NCBI GenBank assembly: GCA_963626295.1
Contig: CAVFWS010000008.1
Coordinates: 1 to 33,063, forward strand
Reading direction: 5' to 3'
DNA from: UBA1731 sp963626295
GTDB taxonomy: Bacteria > Verrucomicrobiota > Kiritimatiellia > RFP12 > UBA1067
Length of the DNA: 33,063 nucleotides
Every line of letters begins with the position of its first letter. Within the stretch, counting starts at the first letter, position 1. This document shows positions 22,956 through 30,838 of the stretch, piece after piece. The notes under the pieces were generated by a model. It saw only the letters and a list, made by a program, of their open reading frames with translations. It was not told where the DNA came from and did not search any database. A program made the translations under genes and the position numbers.

Positions 22956-23975
22956 ATGGATATGCCCACGTCTGCCCTCACGGGTCTCACACTCAAGGAA
23001 CTCTTTGATGCCGGTCTGCACTTCGGCCATCAGACCAAGCGCTGGAACCCGAAGATGAAGCCCTACATCTTCGACAAGCGCAACGGCATCCACATCATCG
23101 ACCTTACGCAGACGGTCTCGCTGCTCGACGAGGCGGCGGAATTCCTCAAGAAGACGGTTCTCGACGGCAAGAAGGTGCTTTTCGTCGCCACGAAGAAGCA
23201 GGTGCAGGAGTTCGTCAAGGCCGCCGCCGAGGATTGCGGCCAGTACTACATGACCGAGCGCTGGCTCGGCGGCACGCTCACCAACTCCAAGACGATCCGC
23301 GGCTCGGTGAAGCGCATGCGCCAGATCCAGGCGATCGCCCGCCAGAACAACGGCGAGCTCTCCAAGCACAAGCAGGAGGCGTCCATGCTCCGCCGCGAGC
23401 TCGCAAAGCTCGAGAAGAACCTCACCGGCATCGCCGACATGGCGGATCGCCCCGGCGCGGTGTTCGTGATCGACGTCTGCCGCGAGATGAATGCGGTCAA
23501 GGAGGCGGTGCGCCTCGGCATCCCGGTCGTGGCCCTTGTGGACACCAACGCCAACCCCGATCCGATCGACTACGTGATCCCCGGCAACGACGATACCGTG
23601 AAGGGCGTCGAGCTCGTCGTCAGCGGCATCGTGAAGGTGATCAAGCAGGCGAACGACGAATACTCCGCAAAGGCCGCCGAGGAGGCCGCCAAGCGCAACC
23701 AGGAGCGCAAGGCCCGCGAGGATGCGGAGAAGGCCGCCCGCGCGGAGCGCAAGGCCAAGGCTTTCGAGGACCGCGCGGCCAAGGGCGAGGCTGCGGTGAA
23801 GACCGCCGTTCGCGGCAAGAAGGCCGGTTCGCTTTCCAACGCCGTGAAGCAGGCCGCCCGCGCGGCCAAGGAGGCGGCGGAGTCCAAGGCGAAGGCCGAG
23901 CTTGCCGCCAAGCGCGCGGCCGGCGTTGCCGCCGCAGAGGCCGCTGTCGCGGCGGAGACGCCCGCCGCAGAATAA
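22956..23975 (+). CDS. rpsB: Ribosomal protein uS2 with long C-terminal extension
   Basis: A 339-residue S2 of the small ribosomal subunit. The core (about 1-228) is standard: LFDAGLHFGHQTKRWNPKM, TERWLGGTLTNSKTI, GIADMADRPGAVFVID and GIPVVALVDTNANPD. The remaining 110 or so residues are almost only Ala, Lys, Glu and Arg (AEEAAKRNQERKAREDAEKA...), probably a highly charged helix or disordered tail. Typical S2 is 230-260 residues. The ATG has GAAAGGA upstream. tsf follows after 46 nt, the usual rpsB-tsf order. Confidence 0.97.
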   Translation: MDMPTSALTGLTLKELFDAGLHFGHQTKRWNPKMKPYIFDKRNGIHIIDLTQTVSLLDEAAEFLKKTVLDGKKVLFVATKKQVQEFVKAAAEDCGQYYMTERWLGGTLTNSKTIRGSVKRMRQIQAIARQNNGELSKHKQEASMLRRELAKLEKNLTGIADMADRPGAVFVIDVCREMNAVKEAVRLGIPVVALVDTNANPDPIDYVIPGNDDTVKGVELVVSGIVKVIKQANDEYSAKAAEEAAKRNQERKAREDAEKAARAERKAKAFEDRAAKGEAAVKTAVRGKKAGSLSNAVKQAARAAKEAAESKAKAELAAKRAAGVAAAEAAVAAETPAAE

Positions 23976-24021
23976 GCGGCCTGCCGTTTGGATGGTCAAA
24001 CAAGAAGAAAGGAATCTTGAG

Positions 24022-24867
24022 ATGGATATCACGATTGCAATGATCAAGGAACTCCGTGAGGCAACGGCCGCCGGCATGGGCGCGTGCAAGGAGGCGCTCC
24101 AGGCCGCCGATGGCGACATGAAGGAGGCCGTCAAGTACCTTCGCGAGAAGGGCCTGGCGGTTGCCGCCAAGCGTGTCGACAAGGAATCCAAGGAAGGCAT
24201 CATCGCCGCCGCCGTGGCGGCGGACGGCAAGGCGATGGCGCTCGCCGAGGTCAACTGCGAGACGGACTTCGTGGCGAAGACGGATGCCTACAGGGATTTC
24301 TGCAGCAAGGCGGCGCAGGTTGCGCTTGAGGGCAAGGATGTCGCCGAGACCCTCAAGGACGACTACCAGATGCTCCTCACGAAGACCGGCGAGAACGTGA
24401 AGATCCGCCGCACCGAGCGCTATCAGCTCGAGGGCACCGGCGTCCTCTCCAGCTACATCCACATGGGCGGCAAGATCGGCGTGCTCGTGGAGCTTGCGAC
24501 GCCCTGCGGGAAGTGCGCGGCGTCCGCCGAGCTTGCCGAGGCGGCCCACATGGTGTGCCTCCAGATTGCCGCCAACGCGCCGAAGTACATAAGGCCCGAG
24601 GATGTCCCCCAGGCCGAGATCGACGCGGAGCTCGAGATCAAGCTCAATGCGCTCAAGGAGCAGAAGGGCAAGCTTCCCCCGGAACAGGCCCTTGCCGGCA
24701 TCAAGAAGGGCATGGCGGCGAAGTATTGCACCCAGGTGTGCCTGCTCAAGCAGGACTACGTCGCGAATGGCGACCTCACGGTCGAGAAGTACCTCGAGGG
24801 CGTCTCGAAGGCTTGCGGCGCACCGGTCGAGGTGAAGCGCTTCGTGCGCCTCCAGCTCGGCGCATAA
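24022..24867 (+). CDS. tsf: Elongation factor Ts
   Basis: A 281-residue EF-Ts, the guanine nucleotide exchange factor of EF-Tu. The N-terminal UBA-like module (MIKELREATAAGMGACKEAL) and the core signature ALAEVNCETDFVAKTD are clear. The dimerisation region has SSYIHMGGKIGVLVEL and the C-terminal repeat module ends VKRFVRLQLG. ATG 24022 is preceded by AGAAAGGA; the reading frame extends further upstream but that part is not EF-Ts-like. Length is normal. It is co-transcribed with rpsB. Confidence 0.97.
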   Translation: MDITIAMIKELREATAAGMGACKEALQAADGDMKEAVKYLREKGLAVAAKRVDKESKEGIIAAAVAADGKAMALAEVNCETDFVAKTDAYRDFCSKAAQVALEGKDVAETLKDDYQMLLTKTGENVKIRRTERYQLEGTGVLSSYIHMGGKIGVLVELATPCGKCAASAELAEAAHMVCLQIAANAPKYIRPEDVPQAEIDAELEIKLNALKEQKGKLPPEQALAGIKKGMAAKYCTQVCLLKQDYVANGDLTVEKYLEGVSKACGAPVEVKRFVRLQLGA

Positions 24868-24896
24868 GCCGTTTCGCCACAAGAGGCATGAAGTTT

Positions 24897-25187
24897 CGTC
24901 TGCGGAACTAAACGCAAGTTTAGCGATTGACCTGTGGCGTGGCGACGGGAAGCGGCGGGTTGTCCGCCGTTGAGCCAGCCGTAGACGGAGTGCGCCCTCC
25001 GCGACGCAGGGTCTCCTGCGCCGCGGTCGGGTTCTAGTCTGCCGATGCCGTCCGCTATCTGCGACACCTTGCTTCCGCATCCGGACAGGAACGCGATGCG
25101 TTTCCTCTCGTCCATCCCCATGTGCCTTGCCATCGCCCCTAATGGCAAGGGGTAGACGCAATCCGTTCAGGTTTAGTTCCGCAAACG
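24897..25187. mobile_element. MITE-like element with terminal inverted repeats and a transposase HTH relic
   Basis: The 402-nt gap between tsf and mraZ holds no intact gene. It is framed by inverted repeats: CGTCTGCGGAACTAAAC (24897-24913) and the complement of CGTTTGCGGAACTAAAC (25171-25187), 16 of 17 bases matching. On the minus strand an ORF starts at 25133, about 40 nt inside the right end. Its first 32 residues (MARHMGMDERKRIAF... then SQIADGIGR) look like the helix-turn-helix that opens IS30-type transposases; the rest does not. No flanking target duplication is visible. This fits an internally deleted IS that could be moved in trans. The left end also contains CTAAAC-GCAA-GTTTAG, a small hairpin. 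Confidence 0.6.
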
Positions 25188-25216
25188 ACGACTATCATCT
25201 TCCCGCACTTTTGTGC

Positions 25217-25245
25217 TTGCATTCGGTGGTGCGTTGTGTCATAAT
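25217..25245 (+). promoter_or_regulatory. Promoter of mraZ and the dcw cluster
   Basis: TTGCAT (25217-25222), 17-bp spacer, CATAAT (25240-25245) with TGT before it. The -35 begins 30 nt beyond the end of the MITE-like element. The predicted transcription start is near 25252. Confidence 0.75.
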
Positions 25246-25246
25246 A

Positions 25247-25261
25247 TGGGGACAAGTGGGG
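25247..25261 (+). promoter_or_regulatory. MraZ operator boxes
   Basis: TGGGG (25247-25251), 5 nt, TGGGG (25257-25261). MraZ binds direct TGGGN repeats separated by 5 nt in E. coli. These boxes cover the predicted start of transcription of mraZ itself, so autorepression is likely. More degenerate TG-starting pentamers lie at the same 10-bp phase at 25227 and 25237. Confidence 0.7.
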
Positions 25262-25269
25262 GAAATGGT

Positions 25270-25794
25270 TTGAGTTCTTCAGTCGAAGCGATCAGGGGCG
25301 CAGGGAATAATGCGCAAAAGAGGCCGATTGGCGGCCTTGTGGATACGTTTCGCCATACGCTTGACCCCAAGAAGCGCCTCACGATTCCAAGCGAATGGCG
25401 CGATGCCCTGGGAAATCCCACTTATGTCTACATCATGCCGTCCCCTACGGAGGATTGCCTCGAGCTCATACCTGTGGAGCTCATGGAGCGTACGCTTGCC
25501 AGGTACCAGGATGCGGATCTTTTCGACGATGATGCCGATGCCGATGCCCAGGCGATAGCGGCGCATTCGCAGATGCTCAAGGTCGATGCGCAGGGGCGCA
25601 TCCGCATTGGGGACGAGTTGCTTTCGCACGCGGGCATAATGGCCGGAGTGACGATGATCGGCGGCATGCGCAAGGCCAAATTGTGGGCTGCGGAGCTCAA
25701 GCCCGCGTCGCAGTCGGGGAAGCTGGATCTCACGGAGTTCAGGGCCGTGGCGGCAAAGCGCAAGATGCTTGCGAGGGGAGGGTCGAAGGCATGA
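25270..25794 (+). CDS. mraZ: MraZ, transcriptional regulator of the dcw cluster
   Basis: A DNA-binding protein with two SpoVT/AbrB-like halves: FRHTLDPKKRLTIPSEWR and MLKVDAQGRIRIGDELL. MraZ forms rings that bind repeats in its own promoter and repress the division and cell wall genes. I chose TTG 25270 (174 residues) because GGGGGA lies 6 nt upstream and because the in-frame ATG 25246 lies before the predicted transcription start and inside the operator. It carries an N-terminal extension of about 20 residues and an acidic DDDADADA loop between the halves. Its stop overlaps the rsmH start (ATGA). Confidence 0.92.
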   Translation: MSSSVEAIRGAGNNAQKRPIGGLVDTFRHTLDPKKRLTIPSEWRDALGNPTYVYIMPSPTEDCLELIPVELMERTLARYQDADLFDDDADADAQAIAAHSQMLKVDAQGRIRIGDELLSHAGIMAGVTMIGGMRKAKLWAAELKPASQSGKLDLTEFRAVAAKRKMLARGGSKA

Positions 25795-26699
25795 CCCGCA
25801 GGCATACGCCAGTGATGCTGAATGAAGCCGTAGACGCCCTGAACGTAAGGCCGGGTGGCGTATACGTGGATGGCACCCTCGGAAGGGGAGGCCATTCGCG
25901 GGAGATTGTGCGCCGTGGCGGGCGGGTCATAGGGATAGACCGCGATGACGATGCCTTGAAAGACGTGTCGGCGATGGGTGTTGACGGGCTGGAGGTTGTC
26001 AAGGGCAACCATGGCGATGTGACCGGGATACTGGACAGGATTGGATTGGAGGTAGTCGATGGGATTTTGCTGGATCTTGGCGTTTCGAGTCCTCAACTGG
26101 ACGAAGGGGAGCGTGGCTTCAGCTTCAGGGCGGATGGGCCTCTTGACATGCGGATGGATCGGTCGCGCGGGGTGACAGCGGCCGAGCTTGCGAATTCCGC
26201 CGGCGAAGACGAACTCACGGACATTTTCCGCTCGCTTGGCGAGGAGCCGAACGCCCGGCGGATAGCGAAGGCGATAGTCAGGGAGCGTGGCACCCACCCC
26301 ATCGGGACGACACTGCGGTTGGCGGAACTCGTCGAGCGTACGGTTGGAAGGCATGGGGCGCACCATCCGGCGACAAGGGTGTTCCAGGCGCTGCGCATGG
26401 CGGTGAACGACGAACTTGGGGAACTTTCCCGTTCGCTTTCCGGCGGATTGGGTCGCTTGAGGGAAGGTGGCCGCTTCGTCGTGATAACGTTCGAGAGCCT
26501 GACGGACAGGACCGTAAAGAGGTTCTTTTCCGCGCACGCGGGAAAGATGGTGTCGCTCCAGCAGGGCGGTGCGCGGTGGGAAGGGGAGCTTCCCCGCGTA
26601 CGCATGGTCACGCCACGTGCGGTCACGGCGTCAGAGGGCGAGACCGGCGAAAATCCGCGCAGCCGCAGCGCAAAGCTGCGGGCGGCGGAAAGGATTTAG
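25791..26699 (+). CDS. rsmH: 16S rRNA m4C1402 N4-methyltransferase RsmH
   Basis: A 302-residue SAM-dependent enzyme that methylates N4 of C1402 in the decoding centre of 16S rRNA. Diagnostic segments are HTPVMLNEAVDAL, VDGTLGRGGHS (SAM site), ILLDLGVSSPQLD, RGFSFRADGPLDMRMD and RVFQALRMAVNDEL. The usual FHSLEDR motif reads FESLTDR, an unusual double change. It overlaps mraZ by 4 nt and has a GAGGGGAGGG-type ribosome site. Former name mraW. Confidence 0.96.
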   Translation: MTRRHTPVMLNEAVDALNVRPGGVYVDGTLGRGGHSREIVRRGGRVIGIDRDDDALKDVSAMGVDGLEVVKGNHGDVTGILDRIGLEVVDGILLDLGVSSPQLDEGERGFSFRADGPLDMRMDRSRGVTAAELANSAGEDELTDIFRSLGEEPNARRIAKAIVRERGTHPIGTTLRLAELVERTVGRHGAHHPATRVFQALRMAVNDELGELSRSLSGGLGRLREGGRFVVITFESLTDRTVKRFFSAHAGKMVSLQQGGARWEGELPRVRMVTPRAVTASEGETGENPRSRSAKLRAAERI

Positions 26700-26714
26700 G
26701 AAAGGGGACCTGGC

Positions 26715-27170
26715 ATGAGAAGGAACAAGCGAGTAAAGAAGAATTCACGGTTCGCGACGAGTTCAATGGGTGTCGCGTCCCTGATAGTGTCGGCTTTCAT
26801 AATGCTGATGATCTTCTTCGCGATGAACTCGCGATGCTCTACGATCACACGCGAGATCGGGCTTAGGGAGAAGACCCTGCAGCGCCTTGAGTCGGAACTG
26901 ACCAGGGAGAAGACGCGGTGGGACGAGATGAAGGTTCCGGAGCGGCTCAAGATCGCGCTTACGCGCTTCGGGCTTGAGATGGATATCCCCCGCGAAGACC
27001 AGATTGTCCGCATGGGCCGCACAGGCGTGCCCGTTCCGGGACAGCTTGCCCTTGCGCGTCTGCGCGGCACCTCTGAGGCGTCACAGCGGACTTCGGTTGC
27101 ACATGCAACCGTGCGCGGCTACGGCACGGCCGCTTCGCGGAGGCACGCCAAGAATGGCGTTCGTAAGTGA
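26715..27170 (+). CDS. FtsL-like single-pass division protein
   Basis: A 151-residue protein with a basic N-terminus (MRRNKRVKKNSR), one membrane helix (about 18-37, MGVASLIVSAFIMLMIFFAM) and a coiled-coil stretch (EKTLQRLESELTREKTRWDEM). A basic low-complexity tail follows. Sequence similarity to FtsL is weak, but FtsL is poorly conserved, and the position between rsmH and ftsI is where ftsL always lies in dcw clusters. FtsL links FtsB/FtsQ to the septal synthase. The end overlaps ftsI by 17 nt. Confidence 0.65.
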   Translation: MRRNKRVKKNSRFATSSMGVASLIVSAFIMLMIFFAMNSRCSTITREIGLREKTLQRLESELTREKTRWDEMKVPERLKIALTRFGLEMDIPREDQIVRMGRTGVPVPGQLALARLRGTSEASQRTSVAHATVRGYGTAASRRHAKNGVRK

Positions 27171-28932
27171 GCGCACCCGGTTCTGGTGGGTTGTCGCGGT
27201 CATGCTGGCGTGCGCCTGCGTGATCGGCTACAGGCTCGTAGTAATCCACCTTTCGATTGTCGATTTGCCGGTTCGCGATCCGCGATACTGGTTTACGCGG
27301 GAAGTGCCCGGGCTTAGGGGCGGAATATACTCTGATGCCGGCGGGCGGCAGCCGTTCGCCTGTTCCGTGCCGGTGTGGGAGTACCATGTGGATCCCCGCA
27401 GCGTCAACCTCAGGCGGCACACGCGCGAGTCTGTGGTCCGCACGGTGGCCGATGCCCTCAAGATGGACGTGGACAAGGTAAGGGACGTGTTCTGGCGCAT
27501 AGACTCCAGGTATGTGTACCTTGCGACATCGTATGACGATGCCGCGAATCGGATACTCACCGACTCGTCCAGGGTCTCCGGGATCGTCATTGACGACCGG
27601 CAGATACGCCGCTATCCGCAGGGGAAGCTCCTGGCGCACGTGCTTGGCTTCGTCTCCAAGGATCCGGACAACCCGGTTGGGGCCGGCGGAGTGGAGATGC
27701 GATACGAACGGTTCCTCAAGGGCAAGGCCGGCAGGGTAAAGGGAATGCGCGACGCGGGCGGGCGGGAGATTCGCGAGAGGCGCGTCGTTGACGTGGACCC
27801 GACGCCCGGCGCGGACGTGTACCTCACGATAGACCACGATGTGCAGTATGCCGTCGAAGAGGCGCTGTACGATGGGCTAACAAACTGCCAGGCCATGGCC
27901 GGGTGGGCGATCGTGCTTGACGCGGACAAGGGGGCGGTGCTCGCGATGGCCACGTGCCCGACGTTCGAGCCTGAGAACTACAACAAGGCCGGGGAACTGG
28001 TCAAGAAGAACCGCTGCGTATCCGAGAACTACGAGCCGGGCAGCGTGATGAAGACGATCACGGCCTGCGCCGTGATAAACGACAAGATGGTCACGCCCTC
28101 GTCGATGGTCTCGACTGCACGCAACGATCCCGACTACTACAAGCTGCCTGGCGACGGATCGCACAAGTGGGAGCCGTTCATGTCCGTCACTGAAGGCATT
28201 GTGCATTCCTCCAACATAGTCTACGGCAAGCTCGGCTACCGGCTCGGTCACAAGCGGCTATGGGAGTATTTCAGGGCTTTCGGGTTCGGACGCAAGACCG
28301 GGATAGACCTGCCGGGGGAGGAGACCGGGATCCTGCCGGACTGGAGGAAGTGGGACAAGGCATCGTGGTCCCGAGCGCCGATAGGGCAGTTCGTCGCCGT
28401 GACGCCAATCCAGATGGCCGTCGCGTACGGCGCGATAGCGAACGGCGGACGGCTGATGAGGCCGTACGTGGTTGACAGGGTCGTTGCGCACGATGGCGAC
28501 CTGCTGTTCAAGAACGAACCGGAGGAGGTGGGCCGCCCAATCACCGCCGAGACCGCGCGCGCTGTCCGCGAGATGCTTATCGGGGTTGCGAAGAAGGGCG
28601 GCACTGCGCGGCGTGCCGCCGTGAGGGGGTATTCCGTCGCCGGGAAGACGGGCACGGCGCAGATGAAGGAGGGGCGCGGCTACTCCACCGTCAACTTCAA
28701 TGCCTCGTTCATAGGGATCGTCCCGGCCATGGACCCCTCATTTGTCGTGCTGGTGACATACCAGCAGCCGGAGAACTGCCGCTCCTTCAAGAAGCACGAA
28801 GAGACGGGATTGCCCCTGTACAACCATCAGGGAGGCGTCTGCGCAGCGCCGGTGTTCCGCCGCATAGCCGAGTCGGTCGCGCGCTACCTTGGCGTGGAGC
28901 CGGACAAGCCGGAGGAGCTGGTGGATCTGTAG
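27154..28932 (+). CDS. ftsI: Septal penicillin-binding protein (FtsI/PBP2b-type transpeptidase)
   Basis: A 592-residue class B PBP that crosslinks septal peptidoglycan in the periplasm. One membrane anchor (about 8-27) precedes a PBP-dimer domain (VGAGGVEMRYERFLKGKAG) and the transpeptidase. The three active-site motifs are present: SVMK (usually STxK, catalytic Ser, in YEPGSVMKT), SSN, and KTGT. PIGQFVAVTPIQMAVAYGAIANGG is intact. ATG 27154 lies inside the end of the ftsL-like gene, so translation is probably coupled. Near the start, bases 27250-27286 resemble the repeat at 31518-31608. Confidence 0.93.
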   Translation: MAFVSERTRFWWVVAVMLACACVIGYRLVVIHLSIVDLPVRDPRYWFTREVPGLRGGIYSDAGGRQPFACSVPVWEYHVDPRSVNLRRHTRESVVRTVADALKMDVDKVRDVFWRIDSRYVYLATSYDDAANRILTDSSRVSGIVIDDRQIRRYPQGKLLAHVLGFVSKDPDNPVGAGGVEMRYERFLKGKAGRVKGMRDAGGREIRERRVVDVDPTPGADVYLTIDHDVQYAVEEALYDGLTNCQAMAGWAIVLDADKGAVLAMATCPTFEPENYNKAGELVKKNRCVSENYEPGSVMKTITACAVINDKMVTPSSMVSTARNDPDYYKLPGDGSHKWEPFMSVTEGIVHSSNIVYGKLGYRLGHKRLWEYFRAFGFGRKTGIDLPGEETGILPDWRKWDKASWSRAPIGQFVAVTPIQMAVAYGAIANGGRLMRPYVVDRVVAHDGDLLFKNEPEEVGRPITAETARAVREMLIGVAKKGGTARRAAVRGYSVAGKTGTAQMKEGRGYSTVNFNASFIGIVPAMDPSFVVLVTYQQPENCRSFKKHEETGLPLYNHQGGVCAAPVFRRIAESVARYLGVEPDKPEELVDL

Positions 28933-28969
28933 GCAATGGATTGACGGTGCGTCCGAGAGGTACACGGAT

Positions 28970-30091
28970 ATGAGGATCTGGGGGATAACGGGCACGAACG
29001 GCAAGACTACGACAACGTGGGTGCTTGCCGAGTTCCTGCGCTCATCGGGAAGGAAGTGCGGGTACATAACGACGGTCGAGGTTGATACCGGGACGAGAAG
29101 GTTCTCCACCGGGTACACCACGCCGCCGCTTGAAACGCTTAAGGGGATATTCTCGGAGATGGAGGCAAACGGACTGGACGACTGCGTGATGGAGGTGTCG
29201 AGCCACGCGATACACCAGCGGCGCTTCGGCGATACGGTGTTCTCCGGCGGAGCGTTCACGAACCTCACTGAAGACCACCTCGACTACCACAAGACGATGG
29301 AGGCGTACTTTGAAGTCAAGCTTGACTTCGCGCGGATAATAGCGGCATCCTGCCATCCGCAGCCTTCGTCCGGGCGGCGGGACCTCCCGCCATATGCGGT
29401 GTGCCTTGACGGCGGCAACGGGGTGCGCATGTACGAGAGGGCGGGAGACCTCCCCCTTAACGTGATACCCGTGACAATGCGACATCCCCGGTTCGACCTT
29501 TCCGGGCTGAGGCTCGCCGGCGACTACAACAAGTCCAATGTCCTGCTTGCCGCCGCGCTTGCGGAGGCCGCCGGCGCGTCGCGTGAATCCATACAGGCCG
29601 CGATTCCGATGCTTCGCCCTCGGTGGGGACGGCTTGAGGAGGTGGCGACTAATTCGAGGGCCCGAGTGTTTGTCGATTATGCCCATACGGACGATGCGCT
29701 GCGCAACGTCCTATCCACCGTGAAGAGGTTCACGGCAGGGAATGTGTGGGCCGTGTTCGGGGCCGGCGGCGACAGGGACCCGATGAAGCGTCCGCTGATG
29801 GGTCGGGCGGCGTCCGAGGCGGCGGACAGGCTTGTGGTCACGAGCGACAATCCGCGAAGCGAGGACCCGAATGCGATAATCGGCCAGATACTTTCCGGAA
29901 TCCCCGAGTCCGTGAGATCGGATTCCGTCACGGTCGAGCCGGATCGCCGGAAGGCGATCTTCCTTGCCCTTGCGCGCGCCGAGCCGGGCGATGCGGTTGT
30001 GGTGTGCGGGAAGGGACATGAGACGACTCAGGAGATAGGGGGCGTCAAGCATGGGTTTGACGACAGGTGCGTATGCAGAGAGTTTTCGTGA
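28970..30091 (+). CDS. murE: MurE, UDP-MurNAc-tripeptide synthetase lacking the N-terminal domain
   Basis: The ligase adds the third amino acid to UDP-MurNAc-L-Ala-D-Glu using ATP. The central ATPase domain is intact (ITGTNGKTTTTWV, MEVSSHAI, DHLDYHKTMEAYFEVK with the lysine that is carbamylated in MurE), as is the C-terminal domain. DNPRSEDP contains the DNPR signature for meso-diaminopimelate. The protein is 373 residues, not about 490, because it starts directly at the ATPase domain. The first 85-100 residues that bind the UDP part are absent, and ftsI ends only 37 nt before the ATG, leaving no room for them. GAGAGG precedes ATG 28970. ThrB-like or MurC/F identity is excluded by DNPR. Confidence 0.9.
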   Translation: MRIWGITGTNGKTTTTWVLAEFLRSSGRKCGYITTVEVDTGTRRFSTGYTTPPLETLKGIFSEMEANGLDDCVMEVSSHAIHQRRFGDTVFSGGAFTNLTEDHLDYHKTMEAYFEVKLDFARIIAASCHPQPSSGRRDLPPYAVCLDGGNGVRMYERAGDLPLNVIPVTMRHPRFDLSGLRLAGDYNKSNVLLAAALAEAAGASRESIQAAIPMLRPRWGRLEEVATNSRARVFVDYAHTDDALRNVLSTVKRFTAGNVWAVFGAGGDRDPMKRPLMGRAASEAADRLVVTSDNPRSEDPNAIIGQILSGIPESVRSDSVTVEPDRRKAIFLALARAEPGDAVVVCGKGHETTQEIGGVKHGFDDRCVCREFS

Positions 30092-30561
30092 AGATGGTTG
30101 CCGCCATGCTGCCGGTCCTTGCGGGCTGCGCCAGCATAAGCGGATGGATGGCCGGGACGATCGATGAGGGCATCCCGAAGCTGCGCGACAGGCTGCCGCG
30201 CAGTTCGCGCGTATACCTTGCGGACCCGGTGAACGCAAACGGGTATCAGCTCCACGCAAGGAGCCGCAAGCAGGTCGAGCGCGCGTTCGGCAAGGCTCTT
30301 GACGGCATCGGCGTGTCGCATTCGTCAAAGACGAACGGGTGCAACATCGCCATGCACGTGATGGTCGACTCGTGGGAATATGGGGATGCCGGGTTCGCCG
30401 GTGCGGGCGACCGGGACGCCGTGACGATGTCGGTGGTCGTAATGAACCGGGACACGAAGCGCGTGATCACCCGCTCGTCCCTCTTCGCCCGCAATCTGGA
30501 CGTTCTTGTCGGGCGGTACGTCGAAGGGCTTTTCGAGGAGGCTGAAGATGATGGCCGGTGA
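30088..30561 (+). CDS. Lipoprotein of unknown function
   Basis: A 157-residue protein. The N-terminus, KMVAAMLPVLAGCAS, is a lipoprotein signal with lipobox LAGC (C14), so the product is membrane-anchored outside the inner membrane. The rest has mixed alpha/beta character with SSRVYLADPVN and VTMSVVVMNRDTKRV. It vaguely resembles small DUF-type lipoproteins, but I cannot name a family. GTG 30088 overlaps the murE stop by 4 nt (GTGA), and AGAGAG lies upstream; ATG 30073 and ATG 30094 are alternatives. Confidence 0.7.
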   Translation: MKMVAAMLPVLAGCASISGWMAGTIDEGIPKLRDRLPRSSRVYLADPVNANGYQLHARSRKQVERAFGKALDGIGVSHSSKTNGCNIAMHVMVDSWEYGDAGFAGAGDRDAVTMSVVVMNRDTKRVITRSSLFARNLDVLVGRYVEGLFEEAEDDGR

Positions 30562-30838
30562 GGCCCTGATACGCGACGAGCCTGGCGAGTATCGCATGGT
30601 TGCGCACTACGGCGAAGACGGATGCTTTCGGGTGCATGGGGAGAGCGCCCACCCGATCACGCTTACGGTGCGCGTGGAGGACGCATGGGACAGGATGCCG
30701 CAGGACGCTCGGCGATATTCGTATTCGGCCGAAGTGCGGAAGGATGGCTTGGAGGATGTCGTCAGGCTTGAGGATGTCGCGCCGGACGCGCGCATCTTCA
30801 TCGATTTCGAGCGGTCGTTCGACATGGAGTTCAAATGA
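30548..30838 (+). CDS. Small conserved-looking protein of unknown function
   Basis: A 96-residue protein with alternating polar and hydrophobic residues (FRVHGESAHPITLTVRVEDAW, ARIFIDFERSFDMEF) that suggests beta strands. No signal peptide or known motif is visible. GGAG lies 7 nt before ATG 30548. The gene overlaps the lipoprotein gene by 14 nt, and its stop overlaps the next start (ATGA), so it is almost certainly translated as part of the operon. Confidence 0.6.
   Translation: MMAGEALIRDEPGEYRMVAHYGEDGCFRVHGESAHPITLTVRVEDAWDRMPQDARRYSYSAEVRKDGLEDVVRLEDVAPDARIFIDFERSFDMEFK

Noticed and set aside
24756..25148. The whole minus-strand ORF in the tsf-mraZ gap as an intact gene
   Set aside because: Only its first 32 residues resemble a transposase HTH. 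The rest runs into the 3' end of tsf, so it is treated as a relic in a MITE-like element.
25246..25248. ATG as the mraZ start
   Set aside because: It directly follows the -10 hexamer, lies before the predicted transcription start and is inside the TGGGG box. TTG 25270 has a good ribosome site.
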